Made by a program: the position numbers and the translations under genes. A stretch of 64,000 nt of DNA from UBA4416 sp035439445. Its GTDB lineage: Bacteria > Bacteroidota > Bacteroidia > B-17B0 > Aurantibacillaceae. Below are positions 45,198-53,856 of this stretch, one piece after another; within the stretch, counting starts at the first letter, position 1; each line of letters starts with the position of its first letter. The notes under the pieces are model-generated. The model saw nothing but the letters and a program-made list of their open reading frames with translations. It did no database searches and was not told where the DNA came from. The stretch covers positions 30,744 to 94,743 of the forward strand of contig DAORKG010000010.1 in NCBI GenBank assembly GCA_035439445.1. The letters run 5' to 3'.

Positions 45198-48056
45198 CTA
45201 GCTAACATTACAAATGCCAGCATATGCGCAGTACTCACATTTGTCTTCATCTTCGGTTTGGATAAAAGGCTCTTGAGAAATAATTATCTCTGAAATTTTA
45301 ATTTTAAGCTGGTCTTCAAACTCTTGTAATAATTCAGTAGTAAACGTTAAAACAGCAGATTCTTTTGAAGATTCTAAAATAAAACGTGGTTTGTCTTCAA
45401 ATTTCTTAAAAGGTATAATGCAAGGTTGTAGCTCTTCGGGCTTAGCCATTTTATTTTTCACCACTAACCAGGCATAAATAAAAAGCTGAAGCATTTTATT
45501 GTAATCACTATCTGTAAATAAATCTTCGAAATTGGTAAACTTAAATTTATCACTTGTTTTTACCGATGACTTGTAATCAATGATGCGTATTTTATTTCCA
45601 AGCTTATCAATTCTATCTGCCGAACCTTTAATAAATACCTCTGTATCAATACCTTTTATATTTACACTTAAAGAAGAAGATAAATCTTTTTCCAAATCAA
45701 TTAAACTTAACAACTCATTAGTTTGATGCGCAGTTTGAATTAATTTTTGATCGTTATGTAAGAGTTTTTTTACATATTCATACAATACTTTACGTTGCAA
45801 ATAATTTTTACCAAACTGGCTTTCTTTTTGACTAAAGTAATTTTGAAAAATCACATTAACAGTAGATTCAGTATTTGATAAACAATCCTGAATGTTATTC
45901 TCAGTTAACACTTTGCCAACAAAAGGTTTATAAAGCATCTCTAAACTCTCGTGCAAAATAGAACCTTGCGTGTTTGCCTCGGCACTTTCTTCCACATCAT
46001 CCGTTTCTTTAATTCCTGCTCCATATCTAAAAAAGAAACGCAAAGTACAATCTTTGTAAGTTATAAGAGCTGATGGACTTAATCCTCCATATTGATTATT
46101 GGAAGTGAGTTTATATATAATTGGTGCCAGATTAAATTCTGTTTTTGAAATACTGATTTTGTTTCGGGAACTTGGCGGTAAGGCATCTCCACTCAACATT
46201 TGTTCGGTAATAACATGTGCCGGATTGTATTTTTGCAATTCAAACTGTAGCTGTGTTATAAACCGACTTTTTTCGCCGGAACCTAATACACTATGCTCGG
46301 TATTATACGTAATTAAAACATTGCTGGCTCTTTGTAAAATACGATAAAAGTGATACGCATAAATTGCATCTTTATCGCCATACAAAGGCATACCATGATA
46401 ACGTTTTAAATCATTAGGAATAAACGAATTGGCAGATTTACCTGATGGCAACACGCCCTCATTAACTCCCAATAAAATAATATTTTCAAAATCAAGCGTT
46501 CTTGTTTCGAGCACTCCCATAATTTGTAAACCTTGTAAAGGTTCACCTATAAATGGAACGGAAGCCGAACCAATAATTTGCTTATACAAACTTTTCAGAG
46601 TAATCAAAGAATCTAAATAATCATGAGTTTGAATAAGCGACTGTAATCGGTTAAAATATTTGGTAAACACATGTAAATATTCGTTTTCGGTAGATGAGAG
46701 CTTTAAATCATCCGACTCGGAAGTATTAAATACCTGTATGACATGAGACATAGCTACAATACCTTGAGAAGAATTACTCCAGGTATTAAATAAGTTTTGA
46801 ATATGTTGATAATTATCTTCAAATAATTCGGCCAATACCTTAGTATTTAACCACACATAATTTTTATCAATTACCTTTTGAATAATTGATTGTAAAGGGA
46901 TACTCGGATTAAAGGACTTATAGTACTTTTTAAATAAAGCGTTTTGAAGTATTTTGAAAACATCAGCAAAATAATAACTACTGCTTGCTCCTAGCTTTTG
47001 TATGGATTGATGTAAGCTAATCAAATTATCCATCAAATCATAAATAGGAGACAAACGTAAAGGATACTCCATGGTGATGTTTACATGCTGTACTTCATCA
47101 GGTAATTGATTTAAAATAGGAAACAACAAACTTTCATCTGCTAAAATCACAGCTGTTTTATGGAGAGATTTACCTTGCTGTATCCATTGATGTAATTGAT
47201 GCGAGACAACCTGTGCCTGACCAATTTGTTTTGGAACAGCCACAATATCAATATGCTTTGGTATTTCTTTAAAATAGTTACCGATGTGGTTTTTAGTATT
47301 CAGCCATGTGTTACTGAAGTTTTTCCTCAGAAATAAGCCGGCTTCATAACTTTCATTTTCCAAATAATAGTTATCGGCATCATAAATTATATCGGCTTTT
47401 TTCTCTTTTACCAAATCTGAAAAAATAAGTGTTTCGGCTTTGTTAAGGGCATTAAATCCACAAATTAAAATCTTTGAAAATTGTTCAATGTATGATGAGT
47501 TCTTATAGTTATCAACCGCTTTTCTATACATCAAGCCTTGATAAGCTTGCTTTTTTTGTAACAACACTTTTGCAAACTCATGGTAGATATCTCCCATTTG
47601 ATGCATGAAATTGATATAATCTTGTTGTGTGGGTGTTAAACTATCGGCACTTAAACTCCAGTTTTCAATTTCTTTAATTTCTTTCAGATTTTGGTATAAG
47701 GCATTGGTATCTACCAAATATCGGTCGGCTTCGTTAAAATCCTGCAGCATTAAAGTGCCCCATTTAGCAAAGGCGTCAAATGGTTCGGCTTTATCCTTTA
47801 AAATAGTTTTGTAAACAGCATATAAATCGCATATCAAATCAATACTATCAGCCTGTTGCAAACCAGACAATTCTGCCACTAACTCTTCGGCACTGATAAT
47901 ACGAGGCAACCATATTGTTTTTTGAAAAGCTTTGGCCAAATGCTGTTTTAAATATAAAGCTCCTCGTTTATTTGGCAATACAATACACAAATGCTCGGTA
48001 TTATCCGCATGATGCTTAAAAACATACTGTGCTATATATTGTAAAAATGGGGTCAT
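45198..48056 (-). CDS. AddB-like PD-(D/E)XK nuclease with Fe-S cysteine set
   Basis: The 952-residue protein has the AddB layout: an N-terminal inactive helicase-like part (LCIVLPNKRGALYLKQHLAK, no Walker A), UvrD-like remnants (TLDFENIILLGVNEGVLPSG), and a C-terminal exonuclease with the catalytic motif IRIIDYKSSVK. Four cysteines for an Fe-S cluster are visible: one in ITYKDCTLRFFF and three in KCEYCAYAGICNV at the extreme C-terminus. In AddAB it trims ends at double-strand breaks. The AddA helicase-nuclease partner is not adjacent; its gene may be elsewhere. Confidence 0.82.
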   Translation of the reverse strand: MTPFLQYIAQYVFKHHADNTEHLCIVLPNKRGALYLKQHLAKAFQKTIWLPRIISAEELVAELSGLQQADSIDLICDLYAVYKTILKDKAEPFDAFAKWGTLMLQDFNEADRYLVDTNALYQNLKEIKEIENWSLSADSLTPTQQDYINFMHQMGDIYHEFAKVLLQKKQAYQGLMYRKAVDNYKNSSYIEQFSKILICGFNALNKAETLIFSDLVKEKKADIIYDADNYYLENESYEAGLFLRKNFSNTWLNTKNHIGNYFKEIPKHIDIVAVPKQIGQAQVVSHQLHQWIQQGKSLHKTAVILADESLLFPILNQLPDEVQHVNITMEYPLRLSPIYDLMDNLISLHQSIQKLGASSSYYFADVFKILQNALFKKYYKSFNPSIPLQSIIQKVIDKNYVWLNTKVLAELFEDNYQHIQNLFNTWSNSSQGIVAMSHVIQVFNTSESDDLKLSSTENEYLHVFTKYFNRLQSLIQTHDYLDSLITLKSLYKQIIGSASVPFIGEPLQGLQIMGVLETRTLDFENIILLGVNEGVLPSGKSANSFIPNDLKRYHGMPLYGDKDAIYAYHFYRILQRASNVLITYNTEHSVLGSGEKSRFITQLQFELQKYNPAHVITEQMLSGDALPPSSRNKISISKTEFNLAPIIYKLTSNNQYGGLSPSALITYKDCTLRFFFRYGAGIKETDDVEESAEANTQGSILHESLEMLYKPFVGKVLTENNIQDCLSNTESTVNVIFQNYFSQKESQFGKNYLQRKVLYEYVKKLLHNDQKLIQTAHQTNELLSLIDLEKDLSSSLSVNIKGIDTEVFIKGSADRIDKLGNKIRIIDYKSSVKTSDKFKFTNFEDLFTDSDYNKMLQLFIYAWLVVKNKMAKPEELQPCIIPFKKFEDKPRFILESSKESAVLTFTTELLQEFEDQLKIKISEIIISQEPFIQTEDEDKCEYCAYAGICNVS

Positions 48057-48159
48057 TTATATTTTGGTACTATATTTTAAAGATTAGAAAAATAACAAAA
48101 AAGAGGGCTTAAATATCTAAAGTTGATAAATTTATGTAGGCATTTTTTACCAGTACCCA

Positions 48160-48205
48160 CCCATTTTTGCCGTTAATGTAGTTGGGTAAAATGGGCGCTT
48201 TTTTT
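48160..48205 (+). terminator. Terminator-like hairpin in the tolC leader
   Basis: CCCATTTT at 48160 pairs with AAAATGGG at 48188 and CGC plus seven T follow, ending 30 bases before the tolC ATG. The genes on both sides diverge, so there is no upstream gene to terminate on this strand. It may be an attenuator in the tolC leader. Confidence 0.5.
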
Positions 48206-48235
48206 AGTTAAATTTACTTCGATTTACAAAAACCT

Positions 48236-49675
48236 ATGAAGACTATCCTTTATACATTTTTCTGTTTGGGTTTAACTACCTTGTTACCTGCTCAATCTTC
48301 AGTTTGGGACCTGCAACAATGTGTTGATTATGCACAAAAAAACAATATTAGTTTAAAGCAATCAGAAATTTCTGCCCGCATTAATAAGAATAATGCCAAT
48401 CAAAGTAAGGCCGCTATACTACCAACTATTAATGCCGGTGCACAGCATACCTATAACTTTGGTAGAACTATTGACCGATACACTAACACTTTCGCTAACA
48501 CTCAAGTACTATCTCAAAACTTTTACGTTTCATCAAATGTAGTTTTATGGTCGGGATTAGCTCAATACAATAATATTAAAGCCAATCAATATTTATATTT
48601 ATCAAGTAGCGAATCTTATTTGCAACAGCGCAATGATTTAGCTTTAAATGTGGCAACTGCCTATATTAATGTCATTTTTAGTGATGAGATTTTACAGATT
48701 TCAAAATCACAATATAAAATTACCCAAGAGCAATTAGAGCGTACACAAAAATTAGCAGACGCAGGAACATTGGCAAAAAGTGCCGTATTTGATTTAAAAG
48801 CTCAGTTGGCAAACGAAGAAGCAAATGTTACAGGTGCTGATAACAATTATCAAATTGCCATGCTAACCTTAAAGCAATTATTGAATTTAGACTCGATGAA
48901 CAATTTTAATATCAGTAAACCTAATGTAGATATTTTAAATAATGAGTTAGCAAGCTTATCCGTTCAAAATATTTACGAAACAGCTCTAAAAAATCAACAT
49001 TCCATTAAAAGTGCAAACTACAATGTGATGTCTGCTGAAAAAACATTGGCAGCAGCAAAAGGCAGAGTGAGTCCAACTTTATCTATGACAGGAAGTTTAG
49101 GTACAGGTACATCAGGACTAGATAAAAAAGTAGATGCCGTTAACTTTGTTGGATATGAACAAACTCCATATTTTATAGCTGATGATATTAATAATCCAAC
49201 AATGATTGCTCCGGTTTATCAACCCAAAACAGAAATAATAACATCCGAAAAACCATTTGCCGATCAATTTAAAGACAACGTAAATAAAAGTATCGGTTTC
49301 ACTTTATCCGTTCCTATTTTTAATGGATTACAAACAGTAACCGGAATTAAAAATGCTCAGTTAAATGCATTAAATGCAAAATATACCCAAGATTTGACTG
49401 AACAAAATTTATATAAAACCATTGCACAAGCTTATGCAAATGCCAGAGCTGCATTAAATAAATACAATGCTAATAAAGCATCTGTTGAGGCATCAGAACA
49501 ATCGTTTTTTTACGCACAACAAAAATATAATGTTGGAGCTATAAGTACGTTTGATTATAATAACGCTAAAACACGTTTACAAAATGCTCAAGGTAATTTA
49601 GTGCAAGCCAAATATGATTATGTATTTAAATTAAAAGTATTGGATTATTATCAAGGAAAAGAATTGAAGTTTTAA
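48236..49675 (+). CDS. TolC-family outer-membrane efflux protein
   Basis: The 479-residue protein has a signal peptide (ending LPAQS), then the two repeat halves of the outer-membrane efflux protein family: SLKQSEISARINKNNANQSKAAILPTINAG, and in the second half GFTLSVPIFNGLQTVTGIKNAQLNA. These form a trimeric channel with a long periplasmic tunnel. Its neighbour, 6 bases downstream, is an HlyD-type periplasmic adaptor, so the two work as efflux or secretion components. The inner-membrane pump is not encoded in this window after the adaptor. Confidence 0.9.
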   Translation: MKTILYTFFCLGLTTLLPAQSSVWDLQQCVDYAQKNNISLKQSEISARINKNNANQSKAAILPTINAGAQHTYNFGRTIDRYTNTFANTQVLSQNFYVSSNVVLWSGLAQYNNIKANQYLYLSSSESYLQQRNDLALNVATAYINVIFSDEILQISKSQYKITQEQLERTQKLADAGTLAKSAVFDLKAQLANEEANVTGADNNYQIAMLTLKQLLNLDSMNNFNISKPNVDILNNELASLSVQNIYETALKNQHSIKSANYNVMSAEKTLAAAKGRVSPTLSMTGSLGTGTSGLDKKVDAVNFVGYEQTPYFIADDINNPTMIAPVYQPKTEIITSEKPFADQFKDNVNKSIGFTLSVPIFNGLQTVTGIKNAQLNALNAKYTQDLTEQNLYKTIAQAYANARAALNKYNANKASVEASEQSFFYAQQKYNVGAISTFDYNNAKTRLQNAQGNLVQAKYDYVFKLKVLDYYQGKELKF

Positions 49676-49681
49676 AAGTAT

Positions 49682-51034
49682 ATGAAAAAATTATATTGGA
49701 TTATTGGAATTTGTATAGCGCTACTTTTTGTAGTGATTATGTTTAAATTTTTTAAAGGTGAAGAGCCTACTGAAGTAACTACCGAAAAAGCTGCTAAACG
49801 AAACATTATCGAATCCGTTTCTGCCAACGGAAAAATACAACCCGAAACAGAATTAAAAATCACTTCAGACGTATCGGGCGAAATTGTGGAGATGTTGGTA
49901 AAAGAAGGTGATCAGGTAAAAAAAGGTCAATTGCTTTGTCGTATTAAACCTGATATTTACGAAAGTGCTTTAGAACGAGTAAATGCAACCGTTAACAGCT
50001 CGAAAGCGAATGTAAAAACAGCAGCAGCGCAATTAGCTCAAGCTCAGGCTAACCTTGCAAATGCCGAAGCTAGTTATGCACGCAGTAAAAAATTATTCGA
50101 TCAAAATGTTATTTCGCAACAAGAGATGGATGCTGCAAAAGCATCATATGATGCTGCAAAAGCAAATGTAGATGGCTTAATAGAAAGCATCAAAGCATCA
50201 GACTATAATGTGAAAAGTGTAGAGGCTTCATTAAAAGAAGCTAATACCAATTTAGATAAAACTTTTATTTATGCACCTGTTGATGGTACTGTTTCTAAAT
50301 TAAATGTGGAGAAAGGCGAACGTGTGGTTGGTGTGCAAGGTTTACAAGGAACTGAAATTTTACGCTTAGCTAACTTAAACGAAATGGAAGCGAGTGTTGA
50401 AGTAAATGAAAATGATATTATTCGTATTCATAAAAACGACACCGCTATTATTGAAGTGGATGCTTACATCGGAAAAAAATTCAAAGGTATTGTAACTGAA
50501 GTGGCAAACTCTGCTAACACAACCGGCATATCGGTTGACCAAGTAACAAACTTTGTAGTTAAAATCAGAATTATTCGCGAATCGTATATAGATTTAGTGA
50601 GCGACATTAATCCTGCTCCTTTTCGCCCGGGCATGAGTGCCAGTGTTGAAATTCAAACGATGCGTGCAGCTAATATCATTACTATTCCTATTCAGGGTGT
50701 AACAACACGTAGTTCGGATACTACCAAAACAAAACAAAAGTTTGAAGGTGAAGAAGATATGGAAGTAGTTGTGAAAGATGAAAAAGAAGAAAAGATGAAT
50801 ACTAAAAAAGAGGAAGAAATTAAAGAGTGTGTATTCATTAACCAAAACGGTGTAGCAAAAATGGTGTATGTAACAACAGGCATTCAGGATAATGATTACA
50901 TTGAAATTAAGAGTGGCGTTAATGTAGGTGATGAAATTATTTCGGGACCTTACGGAGCTGTGTCTAAACTATTGAAAGACGGCAAAAAAATCAAAGTGGT
51001 TGATAAAGACGAACTATTTTCTGAGAAAAAATAA
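49682..51034 (+). CDS. HlyD-type periplasmic adaptor (membrane fusion protein)
   Basis: The 450-residue protein has an N-terminal membrane anchor (1-25), a lipoyl/barrel-sandwich half (GEIVEMLVKEGDQVKKGQLLCRI), a helical hairpin (ANLANAEASYARSKKLFDQNVIS), the second lipoyl half (DKTFIYAPVDGTVSKLNVEKGE), a beta-barrel, and a C-terminal acidic/basic insert (EGEEDMEVVVKDEKEEKMNTKKEEE near 365-390), which is unusual. It joins an inner-membrane transporter to TolC. In MacAB-type systems the pump genes follow directly; here tsaB follows instead. Confidence 0.9.
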   Translation: MKKLYWIIGICIALLFVVIMFKFFKGEEPTEVTTEKAAKRNIIESVSANGKIQPETELKITSDVSGEIVEMLVKEGDQVKKGQLLCRIKPDIYESALERVNATVNSSKANVKTAAAQLAQAQANLANAEASYARSKKLFDQNVISQQEMDAAKASYDAAKANVDGLIESIKASDYNVKSVEASLKEANTNLDKTFIYAPVDGTVSKLNVEKGERVVGVQGLQGTEILRLANLNEMEASVEVNENDIIRIHKNDTAIIEVDAYIGKKFKGIVTEVANSANTTGISVDQVTNFVVKIRIIRESYIDLVSDINPAPFRPGMSASVEIQTMRAANIITIPIQGVTTRSSDTTKTKQKFEGEEDMEVVVKDEKEEKMNTKKEEEIKECVFINQNGVAKMVYVTTGIQDNDYIEIKSGVNVGDEIISGPYGAVSKLLKDGKKIKVVDKDELFSEKK

Positions 51035-51035
51035 T

Positions 51036-51716
51036 TTGACTTACATTTTACATATTGAAAGTTCCTCTACGGTTTGTTCTGTAGCTGTTTCAAAAGATGC
51101 AGATTTAGTAGCTTTAAAAGAACTAAACAATGGATATACGCATGCCGAAAATTTGCATGTGTTTATTGATGATTTATTAAAAGAAAATAAATTAAAGCCA
51201 AGTGATTTAAATGCAATTTCTATAAGTTCAGGACCTGGTTCGTACACAGGCTTGCGCATTGGTTTTTCGGCAGCTAAAGGTTTGGCTTACGCTTTACAAA
51301 TTCCTTTAATCAGTATCGAGACGTTAAAATCATTAAGTGTAGCTGCTATCAAAAAAACAAACACAGACGCTTTATTTTGTCCTATGATGGACGCACGACG
51401 AATGGAAGTTTATTGTGCGGTTTATAACGAACAATTAAAAGAAATATCACACTTACAAGCTTTGGTTTTAAACGAAGAAAGCGTTAAAACATTTGATTTA
51501 GATAAATCTATTTATTTTTTTGGAGATGGTATGCCTAAGGCTAAGGAATTACTTCAAACTATTCCTCAAGCTTTTTTCATTGATGATATTACAGCAAGTG
51601 CATCTAACATGATTGGACTCGCTTTTGAAAAATATCAAGCCAAACAATTTGAAGATGTAGCTTATTCTGAGCCAAACTACTTAAAAGAATTTTTCTTTAC
51701 CACTGCTAAAAAATAA
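51036..51716 (+). CDS. tsaB: tRNA threonylcarbamoyladenosine biosynthesis protein TsaB
   Basis: TsaB with TsaD and TsaE makes the t6A37 modification of ANN-decoding tRNAs. The protein of about 227 residues has the ASKHA fold: LHIESSSTVCSVAVSKD, ISISSGPGSYTGLRIGFSAAKGLAYAL and MMDARRMEVYCAVYN. The homologous start (x-x-ILHIE) points to a TTG at 51036, two bases after the adaptor stop; a longer frame overlapping that gene has no homology reason. No ATG fits. It probably shares the tolC-adaptor transcript. Confidence 0.9.
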   Translation: MTYILHIESSSTVCSVAVSKDADLVALKELNNGYTHAENLHVFIDDLLKENKLKPSDLNAISISSGPGSYTGLRIGFSAAKGLAYALQIPLISIETLKSLSVAAIKKTNTDALFCPMMDARRMEVYCAVYNEQLKEISHLQALVLNEESVKTFDLDKSIYFFGDGMPKAKELLQTIPQAFFIDDITASASNMIGLAFEKYQAKQFEDVAYSEPNYLKEFFFTTAKK

Positions 51717-51718
51717 TC

Positions 51719-52588
51719 ATGACGCAAAAAATCGCATTCGTTATTAATCCAAATGCAGGTGTCAAAAAGAAAATTGATATCATTGAGTTTATTAAAACTC
51801 ACTTTCCAAGACATATCTCTTACGATTTAATTGTTTGGAAAAACAAAGATGATTTTGAATCGGTGAAACAACAAATTCTTTCAGGAAACTATAGTATTAT
51901 TGTAGCCTGTGGTGGCGATGGTACCGTCAATCAAGTTGCTTCTGTGGTTATGCATACCAATATGGCTTTAGGAATTTTTCCTTTAGGTTCAGGCAATGGT
52001 TTAGCCAGAAGCAATCGTATTCCTTTAGATTTAAAAAAAGCATTACAAATTATTGAAAGAGGCACCATGAAACAAATTGATGGTGCGATGATTAATGAAC
52101 ATCCTTTTTTCTGTACAGCCGGCGTAGGGTTTGACGCACATATTGCAGGCGAATTTGCAGCAAGTACTAAACGTGGTTTTGTAACTTATTTTAAAACAAC
52201 AGTTAAAGAATTTTTTGGATATACACCCAATCACTATAAAATTACTATTGACGGGAACTTAATTGAGACCAAAGCCTTTTTAATTACAGTGGCTAATGCG
52301 GGTCAATGGGGAAATGATGTTTATATTGCACCCGAAGCCGAATTAAGTGATGGTGTTTTAAATGTGAGCATTTTAAAACCATTTTCTTTATTTGCCATTC
52401 CGATGATTGGCGTGAAATTATTTTCAAAAAAAATACATACCTCTATCCAACTACAATCCGAAAAAGGAAAACAGATTGACATTGAATTTAATGGGGAGTT
52501 ACCTGTTCATTTTGATGGAGAGCCAATTAAAGTATCCAATAAACTCTCCATTAAAATTATGCCCTTGGCTTTAAATATTGTTTGTTAA
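51719..52588 (+). CDS. Diacylglycerol kinase family lipid kinase (YegS-like)
   Basis: The 289-residue protein has the DGK catalytic domain: IAFVINPNAGVKKK, the nucleotide loop ACGGDGTVNQVAS, and the glycine-rich FPLGSGNGLARS. The C-terminal beta-sandwich has NAGQWGNDVYIAPEAELSDGVLNV. It phosphorylates diacylglycerol or a related lipid alcohol. The starting ATG follows the tsaB stop after 2 bases, giving a coupled pair. The substrate is not readable from the sequence. Confidence 0.88.
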   Translation: MTQKIAFVINPNAGVKKKIDIIEFIKTHFPRHISYDLIVWKNKDDFESVKQQILSGNYSIIVACGGDGTVNQVASVVMHTNMALGIFPLGSGNGLARSNRIPLDLKKALQIIERGTMKQIDGAMINEHPFFCTAGVGFDAHIAGEFAASTKRGFVTYFKTTVKEFFGYTPNHYKITIDGNLIETKAFLITVANAGQWGNDVYIAPEAELSDGVLNVSILKPFSLFAIPMIGVKLFSKKIHTSIQLQSEKGKQIDIEFNGELPVHFDGEPIKVSNKLSIKIMPLALNIVC

Positions 52589-52598
52589 GTTATCAATC

Positions 52599-52625
52599 GG
52601 TTTTGTTGCTGTTATAACTTGACCT
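52599..52625 (-). other. Possible outer edge of the cassette-like array
   Basis: On the minus strand TTATAACAGCAAC resembles a shortened version of the TAACGCTGCCTAACAGCAAG text found after the next cassette-like gene (53330-53357). It could be the end of the array or a chance resemblance. Confidence 0.3.
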
Positions 52626-52639
52626 TTGTATACAGTTAA

Positions 52640-53134
52640 TTATTTAAACAATATGGTCGATTTGAGTTTAGCAGTTTTAGCGATTAGCAAACAACAATTA
52701 TAGAATTCTGTTAAGCCTCGTTTACTAGTATCATAGTCAGGTGTCCAAATTTTGTATGCAATTGAACTATCAAATGAACCATACATTATTTCGCAGGTAT
52801 TTCCATCCATACCATTTCTGTCGGTCTCAACGTCTTTTGCTATGTCAACACATGAGATTTTTTTAATTGATGCTATTATGCTCAGAAATTGCTCTTTTGA
52901 AATAGCAAAAGTTGTATCCATATTTTTCTTATTCAATTCTTTGTTGTCTCCCAGCGCTTTTGTCTTTACGTGTAAGTTATACTCATCACCTTGTCTCGAA
53001 ATATCTACATCAACATAGTGATCCGTAATTCTCAAAGAATGCGAATAATGTAATGCAATTTCATAAATTCCGTCCTGACCAAAGCTTACCATAAAGGAGA
53101 ATGTTACGATTAGAAAATAAATTGTCTTTTTCAT
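52640..53134 (-). CDS. Small exported protein of unknown function (cassette-like gene 2)
   Basis: I do not recognise this 164-residue protein. It has a signal peptide (MKKTIYFLIVTFSFMVSFGQ) and a mature domain with alternating charged strands and helices (YDTSKRGLTEFYNCCLLIAKTAK). It has a Cys pair at NCC and single cysteines in SCVDIAK and NTCEIMY. The ATG at 53134 is preferred to an upstream TTG. It lies between cassette-like boundaries, next to another small exported protein, and neither matches a family I know. Confidence 0.6.
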   Translation of the reverse strand: MKKTIYFLIVTFSFMVSFGQDGIYEIALHYSHSLRITDHYVDVDISRQGDEYNLHVKTKALGDNKELNKKNMDTTFAISKEQFLSIIASIKKISCVDIAKDVETDRNGMDGNTCEIMYGSFDSSIAYKIWTPDYDTSKRGLTEFYNCCLLIAKTAKLKSTILFK

Positions 53135-53154
53135 TTTATCTGTCAACGGCTAGT

Positions 53155-53353
53155 TATAAGGATTTTCAAGTTTGCATAGTACGGTTTGAAACCAAACTGT
53201 TTTCTACATGCAAAATGTTTTAAACGAAGATAACTATTTTTTAAGCGGAGGCAAAACAAAAAAAGTGTCTGCGAAGCTGAAAGCGAGCAGGCATTAATTC
53301 AGCCAGAGCCCTTCCTCGTCCCGCCGCTTGAGCTTGCTTGCTGTTAGGCAGCG
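53155..53353 (-). repeat. attC-like recombination site between two small exported-protein genes
   Basis: Read on the minus strand, GCCTAAC at 53349-53343 (consensus R-type RYYYAAC) follows the stop of the 53354 gene. Further on AAGCGG (at 53329-53324) and CCGCTT (at 53248-53243) make arms of an imperfect stem with GTTATC beyond the far arm. The region is GC-rich against an AT-rich background. This is the layout of an integron attC site, with the distal GTT core degenerate. It is one of the few high-GC spots in the window. Confidence 0.45.
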
Positions 53354-53812
53354 TTATTTTTTTACTTTTATTAATTCTAGCCAGTCTTGGTCTTTGAATA
53401 GCGTCTCAGTTATTGGTTGTTTAGTTTCTTTAAATAATATTGCAATTTTGTCTTTGTTTATTACATAAGAATAGAAATATGTAAGAGTCTTTTTTGTTGT
53501 ATCGCCTTTTTCAGTTTTCCAATTGCTAGTTAATATTTCAACTACATTTTTGTCAAAGTAAGTTTTATAATTTGCTGTAAGATTGTACATACCTGCTGTC
53601 CAGTCAATGTAGGTCATGCTTATTTTGTTTTTAGTCTGAAAAGTCAATAGAAACATTTCTTCAGTTTTTATTTTCTTTTCGTCCTCTACCGTCCACCCGT
53701 TGTTTAAATATATGTTACTAAAAGTCTTTAAGTCTAGTTTGTATGTACTAGTCTGAGCGTAACTTGTTATTGAGAAATATAGAGTTAGTAGAGTAATATA
53801 TAATTTCTTCAT
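53354..53812 (-). CDS. Small exported protein of unknown function (cassette-like gene 1)
   Basis: The 152-residue protein has a signal peptide (MKKLYITLLTLYFSITSYAQ) and a lysine/threonine-rich mature part (DEKKIKTEEMFLLTFQTKNKIS, GDTTKKTLTYFYSYVINKDKIA) with no motif I recognise. Its start is the ATG at 53812, six bases inside GTTAGGCGGCATT. A GCCTAAC-type core follows its stop. With 52640 it makes a pair of same-strand genes between ordinary chromosomal genes. Confidence 0.6.
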   Translation of the reverse strand: MKKLYITLLTLYFSITSYAQTSTYKLDLKTFSNIYLNNGWTVEDEKKIKTEEMFLLTFQTKNKISMTYIDWTAGMYNLTANYKTYFDKNVVEILTSNWKTEKGDTTKKTLTYFYSYVINKDKIAILFKETKQPITETLFKDQDWLELIKVKK

Positions 53813-53856
53813 AATGCCGCCTAACTAGCATATAGGCGCTATAACATAGCGCTTAT
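53813..53856 (-). repeat. GTTAGGC core and hairpins at the edge of the cassette-like array
   Basis: On the minus strand GTTAGGC (53825-53819) is exactly the attC core GTTRRRY. Two small stems lie beside it: GCCTA/TAGGC and GCGCTA/TAGCGC around TAACA. The GCCTAAC after the 53354 gene is its reverse complement, so the gene is bounded by a core pair in inverted orientation. Confidence 0.5.

Noticed and set aside
49682..51716. An RND or MacB pump gene after the HlyD-type adaptor
   Set aside because: The next gene is tsaB, with clear TsaB motifs; no transporter with many membrane helices follows.
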